In this document: positions 21,153-30,756 of the stretch, piece by piece
Layout: every line of letters begins with the position of its first letter
Numbering within the stretch: position 1 is the first letter of the stretch
Assembly: GCA_030445275.1 (NCBI GenBank)
Contig: JAUCSE010000053.1
Location: 1-64,000 of the forward strand
Origin: Mucilaginibacter sp.
Lineage (GTDB): Bacteria > Bacteroidota > Bacteroidia > Sphingobacteriales > Sphingobacteriaceae
DNA length: 64,000 nucleotides
Direction: 5' to 3'
Position numbers and translations under genes: made by a program
The notes under the pieces: generated by a model
Database searches by the model: none
What the model saw: the letters and a program-made list of their open reading frames with translations, nothing else
What the model was told of the DNA's origin: nothing

Positions 21153-22382
21153 TCAGTGCTTAACCTTATAAAACTTTGCCCCAAACAAGAAAATAACGAC
21201 ATAGCAGATGATCGGCAGATAATAAGCATGGGCAACATTCTGGTTAGCTATTTGTCCCATTAACATAGGGAACAGCGCACCGCCTACAACTCCCATAGCT
21301 ATAAATGATGAAGCCTGTTGGGTATGACCGCCCAGGTTTTTGATTCCCAGGCTGAAAATAGTCGGAAACATAATGCTGAAAAAAAAGTTGATCATTAGTA
21401 AGGCGATGTAGGACGTCCAACCCAAATGCTGTGCTACGATCAGGCACATTAAAATACTACCGCAGGCAAAGCCGGCCAATAGTTTATTGGGGGCGATGTA
21501 AGTCATTAAAGATGTACCTACAATACGACCAAGTGCCATCATCCCCATAAACACGATCATGAAATATCCTGCTTTTTCATTACTGAAATGCATAATATCA
21601 ACACCATAGTTAATAAAATACGCCCAGGTGCCGGCCTGTGCCGCCACGTTAAAAAACTGTGCGGCCACCGCCCATATAAAATGTGCCTGCTGATATAGCT
21701 TTTTTTCCGGTGCCGCATATAGATTAACCACATCCGTTTCCGTTGCTTCAACATGCGGATCGGTTAACGCGGGGATTTTTAAAAACATAAAAGCAACCGC
21801 TATCAATATAATCACGCAACCGATGGCTACATACAGTGTTTTTACGGAGGTCAGGTCAGTTGAGCGCACCGTGTCCGAACTCAGCAGGAAATAAGAACCA
21901 ATGGCAGGACCGACCATGGTGCCTACAGCATTGAAGGTTTGTGCGAAATTTACGCGCTGGTCACTCCGGCGCTGATCGCCCAGTGCTGCTGCAAAAGGGT
22001 GTGCGACCGTTTCCAAAGTCGCCATGCCACAACCCATAATGAACAGGGCGATCCTGAAAAAGGTAAAGGATGCGGCATTGGCCGCGGGCACAAACAAAAA
22101 CAGGCCCAAAGCAAATAAGCACAGTCCCAGTATCACACCCGGCTTATAGCCAAACTTCTTTAAAAAATAACCTGCCGGGATACTCATAATAAAATAGGCC
22201 CCGAAAACGGAGAACTGGATCAAACCGGATTGGGACTTAGAAAGATTAAGCACATTTTGAAAATGCTTGTTCAACACATCACTCATGGAGTGCAGCAATC
22301 CCCACATTAAAAACAGAGAGGTTACAAAAACGAAAGCTATTATAAATTTCCTTTCGGTGAACGCTGGTTTGTCTGGTGTCAT
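21153..22382 (-). CDS. sugar MFS transporter, FucP-like
   Basis: 12-TM pattern; 'FVTSLFLMWGLLHSMSDVLNKHFQNVLNLSKSQSGLIQFSVFGAYFIMSIPAG', 'SIMFPTIFSLGIKNLGGHTQQASSFIAMGVVGGALFP'. Confidence 0.92.
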   Translation of the reverse strand: MTPDKPAFTERKFIIAFVFVTSLFLMWGLLHSMSDVLNKHFQNVLNLSKSQSGLIQFSVFGAYFIMSIPAGYFLKKFGYKPGVILGLCLFALGLFLFVPAANAASFTFFRIALFIMGCGMATLETVAHPFAAALGDQRRSDQRVNFAQTFNAVGTMVGPAIGSYFLLSSDTVRSTDLTSVKTLYVAIGCVIILIAVAFMFLKIPALTDPHVEATETDVVNLYAAPEKKLYQQAHFIWAVAAQFFNVAAQAGTWAYFINYGVDIMHFSNEKAGYFMIVFMGMMALGRIVGTSLMTYIAPNKLLAGFACGSILMCLIVAQHLGWTSYIALLMINFFFSIMFPTIFSLGIKNLGGHTQQASSFIAMGVVGGALFPMLMGQIANQNVAHAYYLPIICYVVIFLFGAKFYKVKH

Positions 22383-23293
22383 ATATTTTTAGGTATTTTG
22401 TTTGAAGCGGATGCTTTCTCAGCAGGTTTAAATAAGGCAGCGGCTCCGGTCAGAGCAGCTAATTCACCTGTCTGAGCCAGGCCGATCGTCAATGCTTTAA
22501 AGCGATCCTTTACTAAAGGCAAAAAGAGTTCTCCTGCTCGGGCGATATTTCCACAGATGATGATCATTTCAGGTTCATATCGCTCTACAGGGCCTTTAAG
22601 AAAAGCGCAAAGGTTATCAGAAAATTCTTCGAAGATCATTCGCGTTAGCTTTCTGTTATCCGGGTTGCTAACTAATTCTTTCACATTGCACACCGATCTT
22701 CCAGTAACCTCCCTGTATCGCCGCACAAACCATCTCGTCGAAAAATGGTCGTCGGCAATTGATTCCTTATAAGGGTCAGCACCTAAATTAAGATCGCTGA
22801 TAAGACCATCTTTAAAGAATGCGGATCCAAAACCGGTACCTAAGGTGATGCCCATCAGGTTATTAAAACCTTTCCCTGCACCCGCGATACACTCGCCTAA
22901 AATAGTGGCTTCCGCATCGTTTCTAAATTTTATGAGGCTGCCATGAATCTGTAGCGCATTGGAAAGATAATTCTTTACATCAACTCCATAAATCGACTCG
23001 TATTTATCGAATCCTTTTATAAAAGACACCCCATGGTCGTAATCAAAAGGCCCGGGCACAGCGAGGGCAACGCCTGAAATATGAACAAAGGATTGCTGCA
23101 ATACCCGATCCAGTGCATTGCTCCAGGCATGTAAAATATCTGCAGCGCTGCCCTTACTGTCAATATCAACCCTTACTAAGGACTGCTCCAAAACGGTATT
23201 GGTTTTACAATCGCAAATGGCGGCTGTCAAATGAGAGCCGCCGATGTCGGCACTTAAGATATAAGGTGTGTAAATGTTTTTGATGGACATCAT
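22379..23293 (-). CDS. ROK family sugar kinase
   Basis: 'LSADIGGSHLTAAICD', 'NDAEATILGECIAGAGKGFNNLMGITLGTGFGSAFFKDG'; 4-bp overlap with the transporter gene. Confidence 0.88.
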   Translation of the reverse strand: MMSIKNIYTPYILSADIGGSHLTAAICDCKTNTVLEQSLVRVDIDSKGSAADILHAWSNALDRVLQQSFVHISGVALAVPGPFDYDHGVSFIKGFDKYESIYGVDVKNYLSNALQIHGSLIKFRNDAEATILGECIAGAGKGFNNLMGITLGTGFGSAFFKDGLISDLNLGADPYKESIADDHFSTRWFVRRYREVTGRSVCNVKELVSNPDNRKLTRMIFEEFSDNLCAFLKGPVERYEPEMIIICGNIARAGELFLPLVKDRFKALTIGLAQTGELAALTGAAALFKPAEKASASNKIPKNI

Positions 23294-23528
23294 TGAATTT
23301 ATTTCGCTATGGGGTTTATGCTGCGCTTTCCAGCATTAATGCCTCATCAGCCGACGGCCGAAGGCTGATATTTAAAGTTGTTTTGGGTGTAACCATTTTT
23401 ATTATTTTTAACATGGGGTATTGATCCATAAATTCAAACTATAACCAATAGCTTATATCTTTTATCCGCTTCCGAATTTTCAGCGCAGGGTTTAACCTGC
23501 CTGTATCGCTATTGGTCATTGTACCCGG

Positions 23529-24737
23529 TTACCTACTCGCAGGCAAGTTTTTACGGTTTATCTTTTGTAATCTCATTAATGCCTCCAGGTAATAATAATC
23601 GGCATAGATGATGGAGGCATCTATTTCGCTGCCGGCCGGATGATGGCCTGTTGAGTGGAGTAGAAAAGCGCTGTTTGTACTCCTGCTTTGGTAAGCCGCC
23701 GATGATAATGTAGTTAACATCGCGACAGCTTGTTTGTAATAATAGTCGGCCTTGGCCTTATCGGATACAAAACCCGATAGCTGCAGCAGGGCCGATGCCG
23801 TTACAGCTGCTGCCGATGCATCGCGCGGCGCGTTTGGAATGGCGGGATCATTAAAATCCCAATAGGGAATACGATCGGCCGGTAAACGTTGCAGATATAC
23901 ATCGGCTACTTTTTGCGCGAAATTTAAAAACTCGGCTTTTCTAGTTTCACGATAACACATGGTAAAGCCATAAATTGCCCATGATTGACCACGCGCCCAC
24001 ATAGAACTATCGGCATAACCCTGATGAGTTATACCTTTTATCTTTTTTCCGGTTACGGTATCATAGACCACGACATGGTATGAAGTATAATCGGGCCGGA
24101 AATGATTGCGCATCGTAGTTTCAGCATGACGAACAGCTATATCATACAGTTCATGGCTTCCTCCGTTTTTTGATGCCCAGAACAGCAATTCCAGATTGAT
24201 CATGTTGTCAATAATGGTATTATGAGGCCATCCCATTTTTTTGACCATTTGTGGCCATGATAGTATGGTTCCGACCCTGGGATTAAATAAAGTGGCCAGC
24301 GAATCGGCAGATCTCAAGATCACCTGTTTGTATGCCGTACTTTTGGTAAGCTGATATCCTTGACCAAAGCTATTCAATACCATAAAACCCAGGTCGTGAT
24401 CAAAGCCGCTCTGGCTGGATAACGGCGTCAATTCACGGGTAAACCTATCGGCCTGAATTTTCCATTTGTCATTGTGCGTTACCGCATAAAGATCCCATAA
24501 AATGCCAGGCCAAAAACCACTGCACCAATCATGATAATCTACATAACGCCATACATTTTTGTCGTGGTCAATGCCTCTTGGGATATTGTAATCTCCTGGC
24601 GGTATTTGGTTCAGTGTCTTTTGTGCCTGGTCCGCACAATAGGCAATTTCACGGGCTGTATTTATCGTTTGCGCCCATCCCAAAGTATATACGGATGGCA
24701 ACAGCCATATGATCAAAACGGTAACTATTATTTTCAA
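23529..24737 (-). CDS. GH88-like unsaturated glucuronyl hydrolase
   Basis: 'VDYHDWCSGFWPGILWDLY', 'HDLGFMVLNSFGQGYQLT', 'THQGYADSSMWARGQSWAIYGFTMCYRET', 'IPYWDFNDPAIPNAPRDASAAAVTASALLQLSG'. Confidence 0.92.
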   Translation of the reverse strand: MKIIVTVLIIWLLPSVYTLGWAQTINTAREIAYCADQAQKTLNQIPPGDYNIPRGIDHDKNVWRYVDYHDWCSGFWPGILWDLYAVTHNDKWKIQADRFTRELTPLSSQSGFDHDLGFMVLNSFGQGYQLTKSTAYKQVILRSADSLATLFNPRVGTILSWPQMVKKMGWPHNTIIDNMINLELLFWASKNGGSHELYDIAVRHAETTMRNHFRPDYTSYHVVVYDTVTGKKIKGITHQGYADSSMWARGQSWAIYGFTMCYRETRKAEFLNFAQKVADVYLQRLPADRIPYWDFNDPAIPNAPRDASAAAVTASALLQLSGFVSDKAKADYYYKQAVAMLTTLSSAAYQSRSTNSAFLLHSTGHHPAGSEIDASIIYADYYYLEALMRLQKINRKNLPASR

Positions 24738-25055
24738 TTTGAAGAAGAGTTGGTGAATATTTTGCTTTGTAAATTAACTGAGTTGATATTCCGGAAGCGT
24801 GTAGCAGCTAAAAAAGCCTTTCGTGTAAGTATAATAGTAAAGTACTTCATAGGATGTAGGATAATCTTAAAATCGTTTAGCTGTTTTCCGGATTGTTAAA
24901 AATCATGGCCTTTTACCGGAGCTCCATTCGTGTTGATCAGTCATATACTTTATTTAGATGGCAATAAGCCCCAAACCTCAATAACAGCCGAAATTCCGCG
25001 TTTGTCATCACCGGTGCGGTCAAATGTACTTACAAATGTTCCGTCCCGCCATTCC

Positions 25056-25087
25056 CCTTCTGACCTGAAATTTGCCGTTTCTGACCT
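25056..25087 (-). promoter_or_regulatory. candidate HTCS operator: 21-bp-spaced direct repeat (site B)
   Basis: Minus strand AGGTCAGAAACGGCAAATTTCAGGTCAGAAGG; two AGGTCAGAA half-sites 21 bp apart in the intergenic region upstream of GH88. Confidence 0.65.
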
Positions 25088-25132
25088 AACTATTGAAATA
25101 ACACTGTACATATATTCTATAAATTAAGCTAG

Positions 25133-26071
25133 TTACGATGCGACCTTTTCGTAATTATTCAGGAAGAGGTTTGGTATCTTATTAAGTTCAAACCGGTACT
25201 TCGACGGTGTCATACTCATTTTCTTCTTGAATATTCTTGAGAAATGAAATTCAGTGGCAAATCCGGTTGTAAAAGCTATCTCAGAAATTGTCATATCGGA
25301 TCCAGCAAGCATCTGACAGGCCTTTTCAAGCTTTAGATTTAAGTGGTATTGCCCGGGCGAAATTCCCGATAGTTCCCTAAAACTCCTGCGCAACCAGGTA
25401 TAGCTTACGTGATATTGCTTCGCCAAATCTTTGATTTGTATTTGTTTAGACCATTGCTCTTGAATTTTAAGTTTTAGATTATTGACGATATCTTCTTTTC
25501 GGTTCTGTTGTTTATCATTAAACAATGTGGCGGAGTAAGCGATTCCAAGTAGTTGCATTACTCCACAAGAAAAGATTCGGCTGATAGGCGCCCGATCTGA
25601 TTTTAGCGATTCAAATAGCTTTCCAAAAACCATTACAAATTCGCTGTTTAGCCCAATATTGGTCAAGAGGTTGTATTTGTTGAAGCATTCCTGTTTCATT
25701 AAATATTCCGGATAATGTCCTTTAAATCCAATCCAATACTCTTCCCAACCACATTCAAATGTCGGTGTATACCGATGCCATAACCCTGGCGCAATCAGGA
25801 ATACGGATCCGGGTTTCACCGCAACCATACCCAGGGATTCAGATTCAAATACTCCGGTACCCGAGGCGATATAAATGAGCTGGTATTCATTTAAAACCCG
25901 GCCTTCAGCCCAATCAAATGAATAAGGTTCCGGATGGGCCTGATCGGGATAGGGCTGATATGGCAAGTGGATATGGTGCCCTATATTCATGATCTCGAAT
26001 CCCCAATCGGGTTCTCCCGGGCATTTATCTGCCGTTTCAACTGTCGTAAAATACTTTCTGTATGGCTCCAT
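25133..26071 (-). CDS. AraC family transcriptional regulator with cupin sensor domain
   Basis: N-terminal cupin-like domain; C-terminal double HTH 'IQIKDLAKQYHVSYTWLRRSFRELSGISPGQYHLNLKLEKACQML...ISEIAFTTGFATEFHFSRIFKKKMSMTPSKYR'. Confidence 0.93.
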   Translation of the reverse strand: MEPYRKYFTTVETADKCPGEPDWGFEIMNIGHHIHLPYQPYPDQAHPEPYSFDWAEGRVLNEYQLIYIASGTGVFESESLGMVAVKPGSVFLIAPGLWHRYTPTFECGWEEYWIGFKGHYPEYLMKQECFNKYNLLTNIGLNSEFVMVFGKLFESLKSDRAPISRIFSCGVMQLLGIAYSATLFNDKQQNRKEDIVNNLKLKIQEQWSKQIQIKDLAKQYHVSYTWLRRSFRELSGISPGQYHLNLKLEKACQMLAGSDMTISEIAFTTGFATEFHFSRIFKKKMSMTPSKYRFELNKIPNLFLNNYEKVAS

Positions 26072-26410
26072 AAAATTACTTTTTAAACTGAGAGCCCCCC
26101 TTTGTCATGGACATCGACATACATCATGATGTGTACTTAACCGATTTAGTTACCGGGGCATAATTATTCGCCGGTTAGCAGAACCGTTTATACTTGTCAA
26201 TGAAAATCCTCAGGTACGCTCAAAAATTTATGATTGAACTATAGGCTTGGTTATAATGGGATCCAATGTCGTTCGAAATCGCGATTTGGAACATACACAA
26301 ATCGGTTTAATAGCCTATACAAATTATTCAAAAAAGGGCGGTAAGGCCGTTTATCGGGTAGTTTTTATAAAAATGAACCGGAGGGGCGAGAAGTTTTGTG
26401 GGAAAAACGC

Positions 26411-26422
26411 TAAACCGGTTAT
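26411..26422. promoter_or_regulatory. LacI-type operator-like site TAAACCGGTTAT
   Basis: Close match to TAAACCGGTTTA, in the intergenic region upstream of the AraC gene. Confidence 0.4.
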
Positions 26423-26460
26423 AAATAAACAGCGTGAAAATGGCGGGTAAATTATTGCTT

Positions 26461-29400
26461 TTACCTTTTCACGCTTCTGTGCTTATTGATAAACTCGGAT
26501 GGGTTAAGCCCAAAAACTTTAAAAAACTGAGCCCTGAAGTAATGCGTCTGTTGGAAGCCGACTGAGAAAGCAATTTCCTTTACCTGCAAATTGGTATTGA
26601 TCATCAGCTCCGCGGCTTTACGAAGGCGGATAAACCTTATAAATTCGTTAATTGACAAGCCGGAAATAGATTTGATCCTTTTAAACAGGGCTGACTGGCT
26701 CATGCCCAGCTTAGCAGTCAGCTGTTTTACATTAAAGGCATCATCGGTCAAATTCTCCTCAACGATTAAAATGCATTTTGATAAAAAATCCCGGTATTCT
26801 TCGGAAACTTTGATGGAATGGTTTTTAAGGGTAATTTCATTGATAAAATAGCTTTTTAAAGTTCTTCTGGTTTTTAAAATACCTTTAATCCTGGCCAGTA
26901 ATAAATCATTTTCGAAGGGTTTGGTAATATAATCGTCCGCGCCATTTTCCAGTCCCTTCAGTTTAATCTCCGATGCAGAACTATTGGTTAATAATATGAA
27001 CGGAATATAATTCAACACAGGAGATTCTTTCACTTTTAAGCATAGGTCAACACCACTCATTCCATTCATAAACACGTCGCATACGATGATATCCGGTTCT
27101 GAATTCGCAATAGTGGTGAAGCCCAATTCAGCAGTATCGGCTTCGATTACCTGATATTCTTTTATCAATAGGCTTTTGAGATAGCTTCTCAACTCTGCAT
27201 CGTCGTCAATGAGCATAACAACTGGCTTATCAGAAACCATTTTGGTTAATTTATCTTCAAAACCGGCGCTTACTCCGGGTGTTCCAATGTTTTCGCTTAT
27301 ATCAGGAAAGATCTCGCTGCTGAGATTAGATATTTTGTTATAAATATCCGGTAAATATTCTGCATCGTATGGTTCGGTCGTAAGCGGGAGCATGACAAAA
27401 AAATCAGTTCCTCCATTTAATCTGTTTTGAAAGCCGATACGTCCACTGTGAATATCAACGAGCTTTTTTGAAATAAATAACCCGATGCCGAAACCTGATT
27501 CCGCTTTTTCCGGGGCTCCCGGGATCCTGTAAAACTTATCAAACAGGTTTTCGGCAGCAATGGGAGGTATTCCGGGACCGGTATCACTTATGGTCACCTT
27601 TGCCTGCCCCCCTACCTCCTCAACTTTCAGAACAACAGATCCATGGTCTGGCGTATATTTAACTGCATTTGATAACAGATTAAAGAAAACGATCTCTAGT
27701 TTTTCACGATCCGCATGGATGGTCAGACCGGTCTCCGGTTTCTCAAAAGCGTAATTAATTTTCTTGGACTTTACCTGGTTGTTAAAACAGAGGAAAACCT
27801 CTTCGCAAAGATTTGCCAAATTAACCGGACCGAGATTCAGGTCTGAAATTTCTTCTTCCGTTTTACGAAACAACATTAACTGATCGACCATGCTCAAAAG
27901 CCTCCTGGTGTTCCGGTACACCGCGTTCAGGTCTACCGCGTCAGCATCCTTCTTATCGATAGCCAATTCTCTGATCGGATTAATGATCAGTGTCAGCGGC
28001 GCCCGCAACTCATGGGAAATATTGGTAAAAAATGAAATTCGTTTTTCATTTATTTCTTTTTCCTGTACCGTTTTCAGATTGGCGAGTTTTATTTCATATG
28101 ATAAGCGGGTTTGCTTTTTCTGATAATAGAGATATAGGTAAATGACCGCACCAAGTACACAAAAATAGCTTACATAAGCATACCAGGATCGGTACCAGGG
28201 GGGCAATACCGTAATATACATGAGCCTTTCCGCAGGGTTCCAAACTCCGGATGGATTAGTACATTTAATGTGCAAGGTATACCTGCCTTCGTTTAATTTC
28301 GAATAATTTGCGGAATGCAAATTATTGACATAAATCCAGGACTTATCCCAGCCTTCCATATAGTAAGCATAGTTGATCTTCTCAGGGATCGAAAATTCCA
28401 ATGCCACAAAGTCCAGCGACAATACCGCGTTATCGAAGGGCATAACGATGTTTTTTATCTCGTAGATACTGGGCGCATCTTTTACAAATTCACTTTTAGC
28501 ATCGATATTTTCGTTGGCAATTCTCACCGCGGTCAATAATAATTTCGGAAAATCCGTAAATTGTTTAATACCAGCAGGTTGAAAGATATTAAACCCATTA
28601 ATCCCACCGAACAGCAACTCCCCGTTACTCAGTTTTCCAGCGGCATTTAAATTAAATTGATTGGATTGCAGGCCGTCAGCCGCATAGAAATTTTCAGACC
28701 TGTGATTAACAGGATCAAACTTGGAAAGCCCGTTAAATGTGCTCATCCAAAGAAAATGCTGATTATCTTCCTCAATATTAAGAATGGTGTTATTCGATAA
28801 ACCATTTTTTTCAGTAAACTGTTCAAAGGTGTGTTTTTTGGTATCATAAAGAAGCAAGCCTCTGCCATAGGTGCCGATCCAAAGGTTTCCATTGCTCTCA
28901 AATAATGCCGTGACGGGAATTCCCAGATTAGTCGATGTGGTCGCTCCGGTTCGGGTGTTAATTTGACTGAATCCTGTATAATTACCAACCCAAATGGTAT
29001 CATCCTTGTTAGCAGTAATCGATATGATCTGTGGTTTAACATCATAGGGAACGGGTACAAATTTCCTGATCGTCTGATCATATACATACAATCCTTTTTC
29101 CAAGTTTCCGGGCCACCTGCCCAATACACAACCTGCCCATATACGCTTTTGCGCGTCTATGTAAAGCTTCTTGACATATTTTAAGCCCTTATCTTGCTGG
29201 ACGAAGGGAATTGTCGTAAACTGCCCGGTCCGGGGATCAAATTTATTAACGCCCCCCCCATAAGTTGCTATCCATAGGTTATTCAACTCATCGCGAACGA
29301 TGCTGTAGACGCGATTGCTGCTGATGGAATGAATGTCGGTGCTGTCATGAACATAGTTTTTAAACTCACCGGATCGGGGATTCCAATAACTTACCCCTCC

Positions 29401-30531
29401 TCTTTCCAGGCCAATCCAGATGTTGTGATGTTCATCCTCGCAGAAAGCAGTTGGGAGATTGGAAATTAAGGTATTGCTCGCATTGGATTCATGGCCGATC
29501 GTCCTGAACTGGTTTTTCTTATTGTCAATTACATCTACCCCGCCGCCAAAAGTCCCGAACCATTTTCGTTGGTCTTTGTCGACCAAAATAGCGTGAACGA
29601 TATCACTGGTAATGGAACCTTTATTGCCTTGTTTCATGACCTTGACGCTGTGGACCCCAAATACATCTGCCAAGGCTATGCCGTCCCCGTCAGTAGCTAT
29701 CCACAGTTTGTTGGTTTTGTCGAAGCCAAGGTCGAAAATCCTGGCATTATCCAGGGTCCCTGTCTTAAACTGATATCTGGAAAGGACTTTATTACGGGTG
29801 TCGAGCAATAGCACACCCTGGTTTGTTCCCATCCAGAGTACATTGTTGATGTCTTCCCGGATAGTGTTTACATGGATATTTGCAGGAAACATCAAAATCA
29901 CCGAATCTGACACGGCATCATATAGCCCCACACCAATACCATCGATCACCACCCAGGTCTGATTGTGCGAATCTGTTTTGATCGATTGGAGCCGGGCATT
30001 AGCTAAAATAAAATGACGCTTTCTATCTACGACAGCGATCTGTTTACCTACTCTTTTGCCTTTGTTATAGACGATCAACCCCAAAGCGTTGGTGCCAACA
30101 AATACCTGTCCTTGCCGGTTGGTCTGGATAGTATAAACCGGATTGTCCATTTTCCTAAGCTTACCCATGTGTCCATACCGGCTAAAATAGGTGCCTGAAA
30201 ACTTGAATGTCTGATTATCAAGGATACCAATACCCTTTTCTGTTCCAACCCATAAATCCTCTAATTGATCTTCGGCTATGGTGTTCACCTCCTGACTCGG
30301 CAATGATGTCGAATCGCCGATGGTTGTCCTGAATTTTTTCAAACTCGAACCATCGTATCTATTCAGTCCATCAAATGTGCCAAACCACATAAAACCAAAA
30401 TGATCCTGATAAACGCAATTGACACTATTGTTGGAAAGTCCTTGTTCCAGGCCAATTGATGTTACGGTTTGTGCAAAATCAGCTTCTACCCCTATAAAAA
30501 TCACAAAAAGAATAGAAATCAGATACTTCAT
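26461..30531 (-). CDS. hybrid two-component system regulator (HTCS: beta-propeller/Y_Y_Y sensor, HK, REC, AraC HTH)
   Basis: Signal peptide, repeated two-component propeller motifs (DHFGFMWFGTFDGLNRYDG), Y_Y_Y domain, HisKA 'SFFTNISHELRAPLTLI', HATPase, REC 'VVMLIDDDAELRSYL...PDIIVCDVFMNGMSGVDLC', C-terminal AraC HTH. Confidence 0.97.
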   Translation of the reverse strand: MKYLISILFVIFIGVEADFAQTVTSIGLEQGLSNNSVNCVYQDHFGFMWFGTFDGLNRYDGSSLKKFRTTIGDSTSLPSQEVNTIAEDQLEDLWVGTEKGIGILDNQTFKFSGTYFSRYGHMGKLRKMDNPVYTIQTNRQGQVFVGTNALGLIVYNKGKRVGKQIAVVDRKRHFILANARLQSIKTDSHNQTWVVIDGIGVGLYDAVSDSVILMFPANIHVNTIREDINNVLWMGTNQGVLLLDTRNKVLSRYQFKTGTLDNARIFDLGFDKTNKLWIATDGDGIALADVFGVHSVKVMKQGNKGSITSDIVHAILVDKDQRKWFGTFGGGVDVIDNKKNQFRTIGHESNASNTLISNLPTAFCEDEHHNIWIGLERGGVSYWNPRSGEFKNYVHDSTDIHSISSNRVYSIVRDELNNLWIATYGGGVNKFDPRTGQFTTIPFVQQDKGLKYVKKLYIDAQKRIWAGCVLGRWPGNLEKGLYVYDQTIRKFVPVPYDVKPQIISITANKDDTIWVGNYTGFSQINTRTGATTSTNLGIPVTALFESNGNLWIGTYGRGLLLYDTKKHTFEQFTEKNGLSNNTILNIEEDNQHFLWMSTFNGLSKFDPVNHRSENFYAADGLQSNQFNLNAAGKLSNGELLFGGINGFNIFQPAGIKQFTDFPKLLLTAVRIANENIDAKSEFVKDAPSIYEIKNIVMPFDNAVLSLDFVALEFSIPEKINYAYYMEGWDKSWIYVNNLHSANYSKLNEGRYTLHIKCTNPSGVWNPAERLMYITVLPPWYRSWYAYVSYFCVLGAVIYLYLYYQKKQTRLSYEIKLANLKTVQEKEINEKRISFFTNISHELRAPLTLIINPIRELAIDKKDADAVDLNAVYRNTRRLLSMVDQLMLFRKTEEEISDLNLGPVNLANLCEEVFLCFNNQVKSKKINYAFEKPETGLTIHADREKLEIVFFNLLSNAVKYTPDHGSVVLKVEEVGGQAKVTISDTGPGIPPIAAENLFDKFYRIPGAPEKAESGFGIGLFISKKLVDIHSGRIGFQNRLNGGTDFFVMLPLTTEPYDAEYLPDIYNKISNLSSEIFPDISENIGTPGVSAGFEDKLTKMVSDKPVVMLIDDDAELRSYLKSLLIKEYQVIEADTAELGFTTIANSEPDIIVCDVFMNGMSGVDLCLKVKESPVLNYIPFILLTNSSASEIKLKGLENGADDYITKPFENDLLLARIKGILKTRRTLKSYFINEITLKNHSIKVSEEYRDFLSKCILIVEENLTDDAFNVKQLTAKLGMSQSALFKRIKSISGLSINEFIRFIRLRKAAELMINTNLQVKEIAFSVGFQQTHYFRAQFFKVFGLNPSEFINKHRSVKR

Positions 30532-30655
30532 AGATTATTCATAGCAATCGTTCACCTCTATATACAAATATCTAATGATTTGCCAGATATCGGCATAATA
30601 AAAAACTCGTTTTCGAAATACTTTATGCAACCAGGCATGCCCACGAATCCTTTTT

Positions 30656-30687
30656 GACAGAAACGCCAAAATTTAGGTCAGAAAGGC
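30656..30687 (+). promoter_or_regulatory. candidate HTCS operator: 21-bp-spaced direct repeat (site A)
   Basis: GACAGAAACGCCAAAATTTAGGTCAGAAAGGC; CAGAAA half-sites exactly 21 bp apart, about 70-100 bp upstream of the right susC. Confidence 0.65.
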
Positions 30688-30756
30688 GAAATTCCCGCTT
30701 ATATCATATAGTTAATTTTGAGGATTATCAATTAACCAATATTAAACCACCAACGC

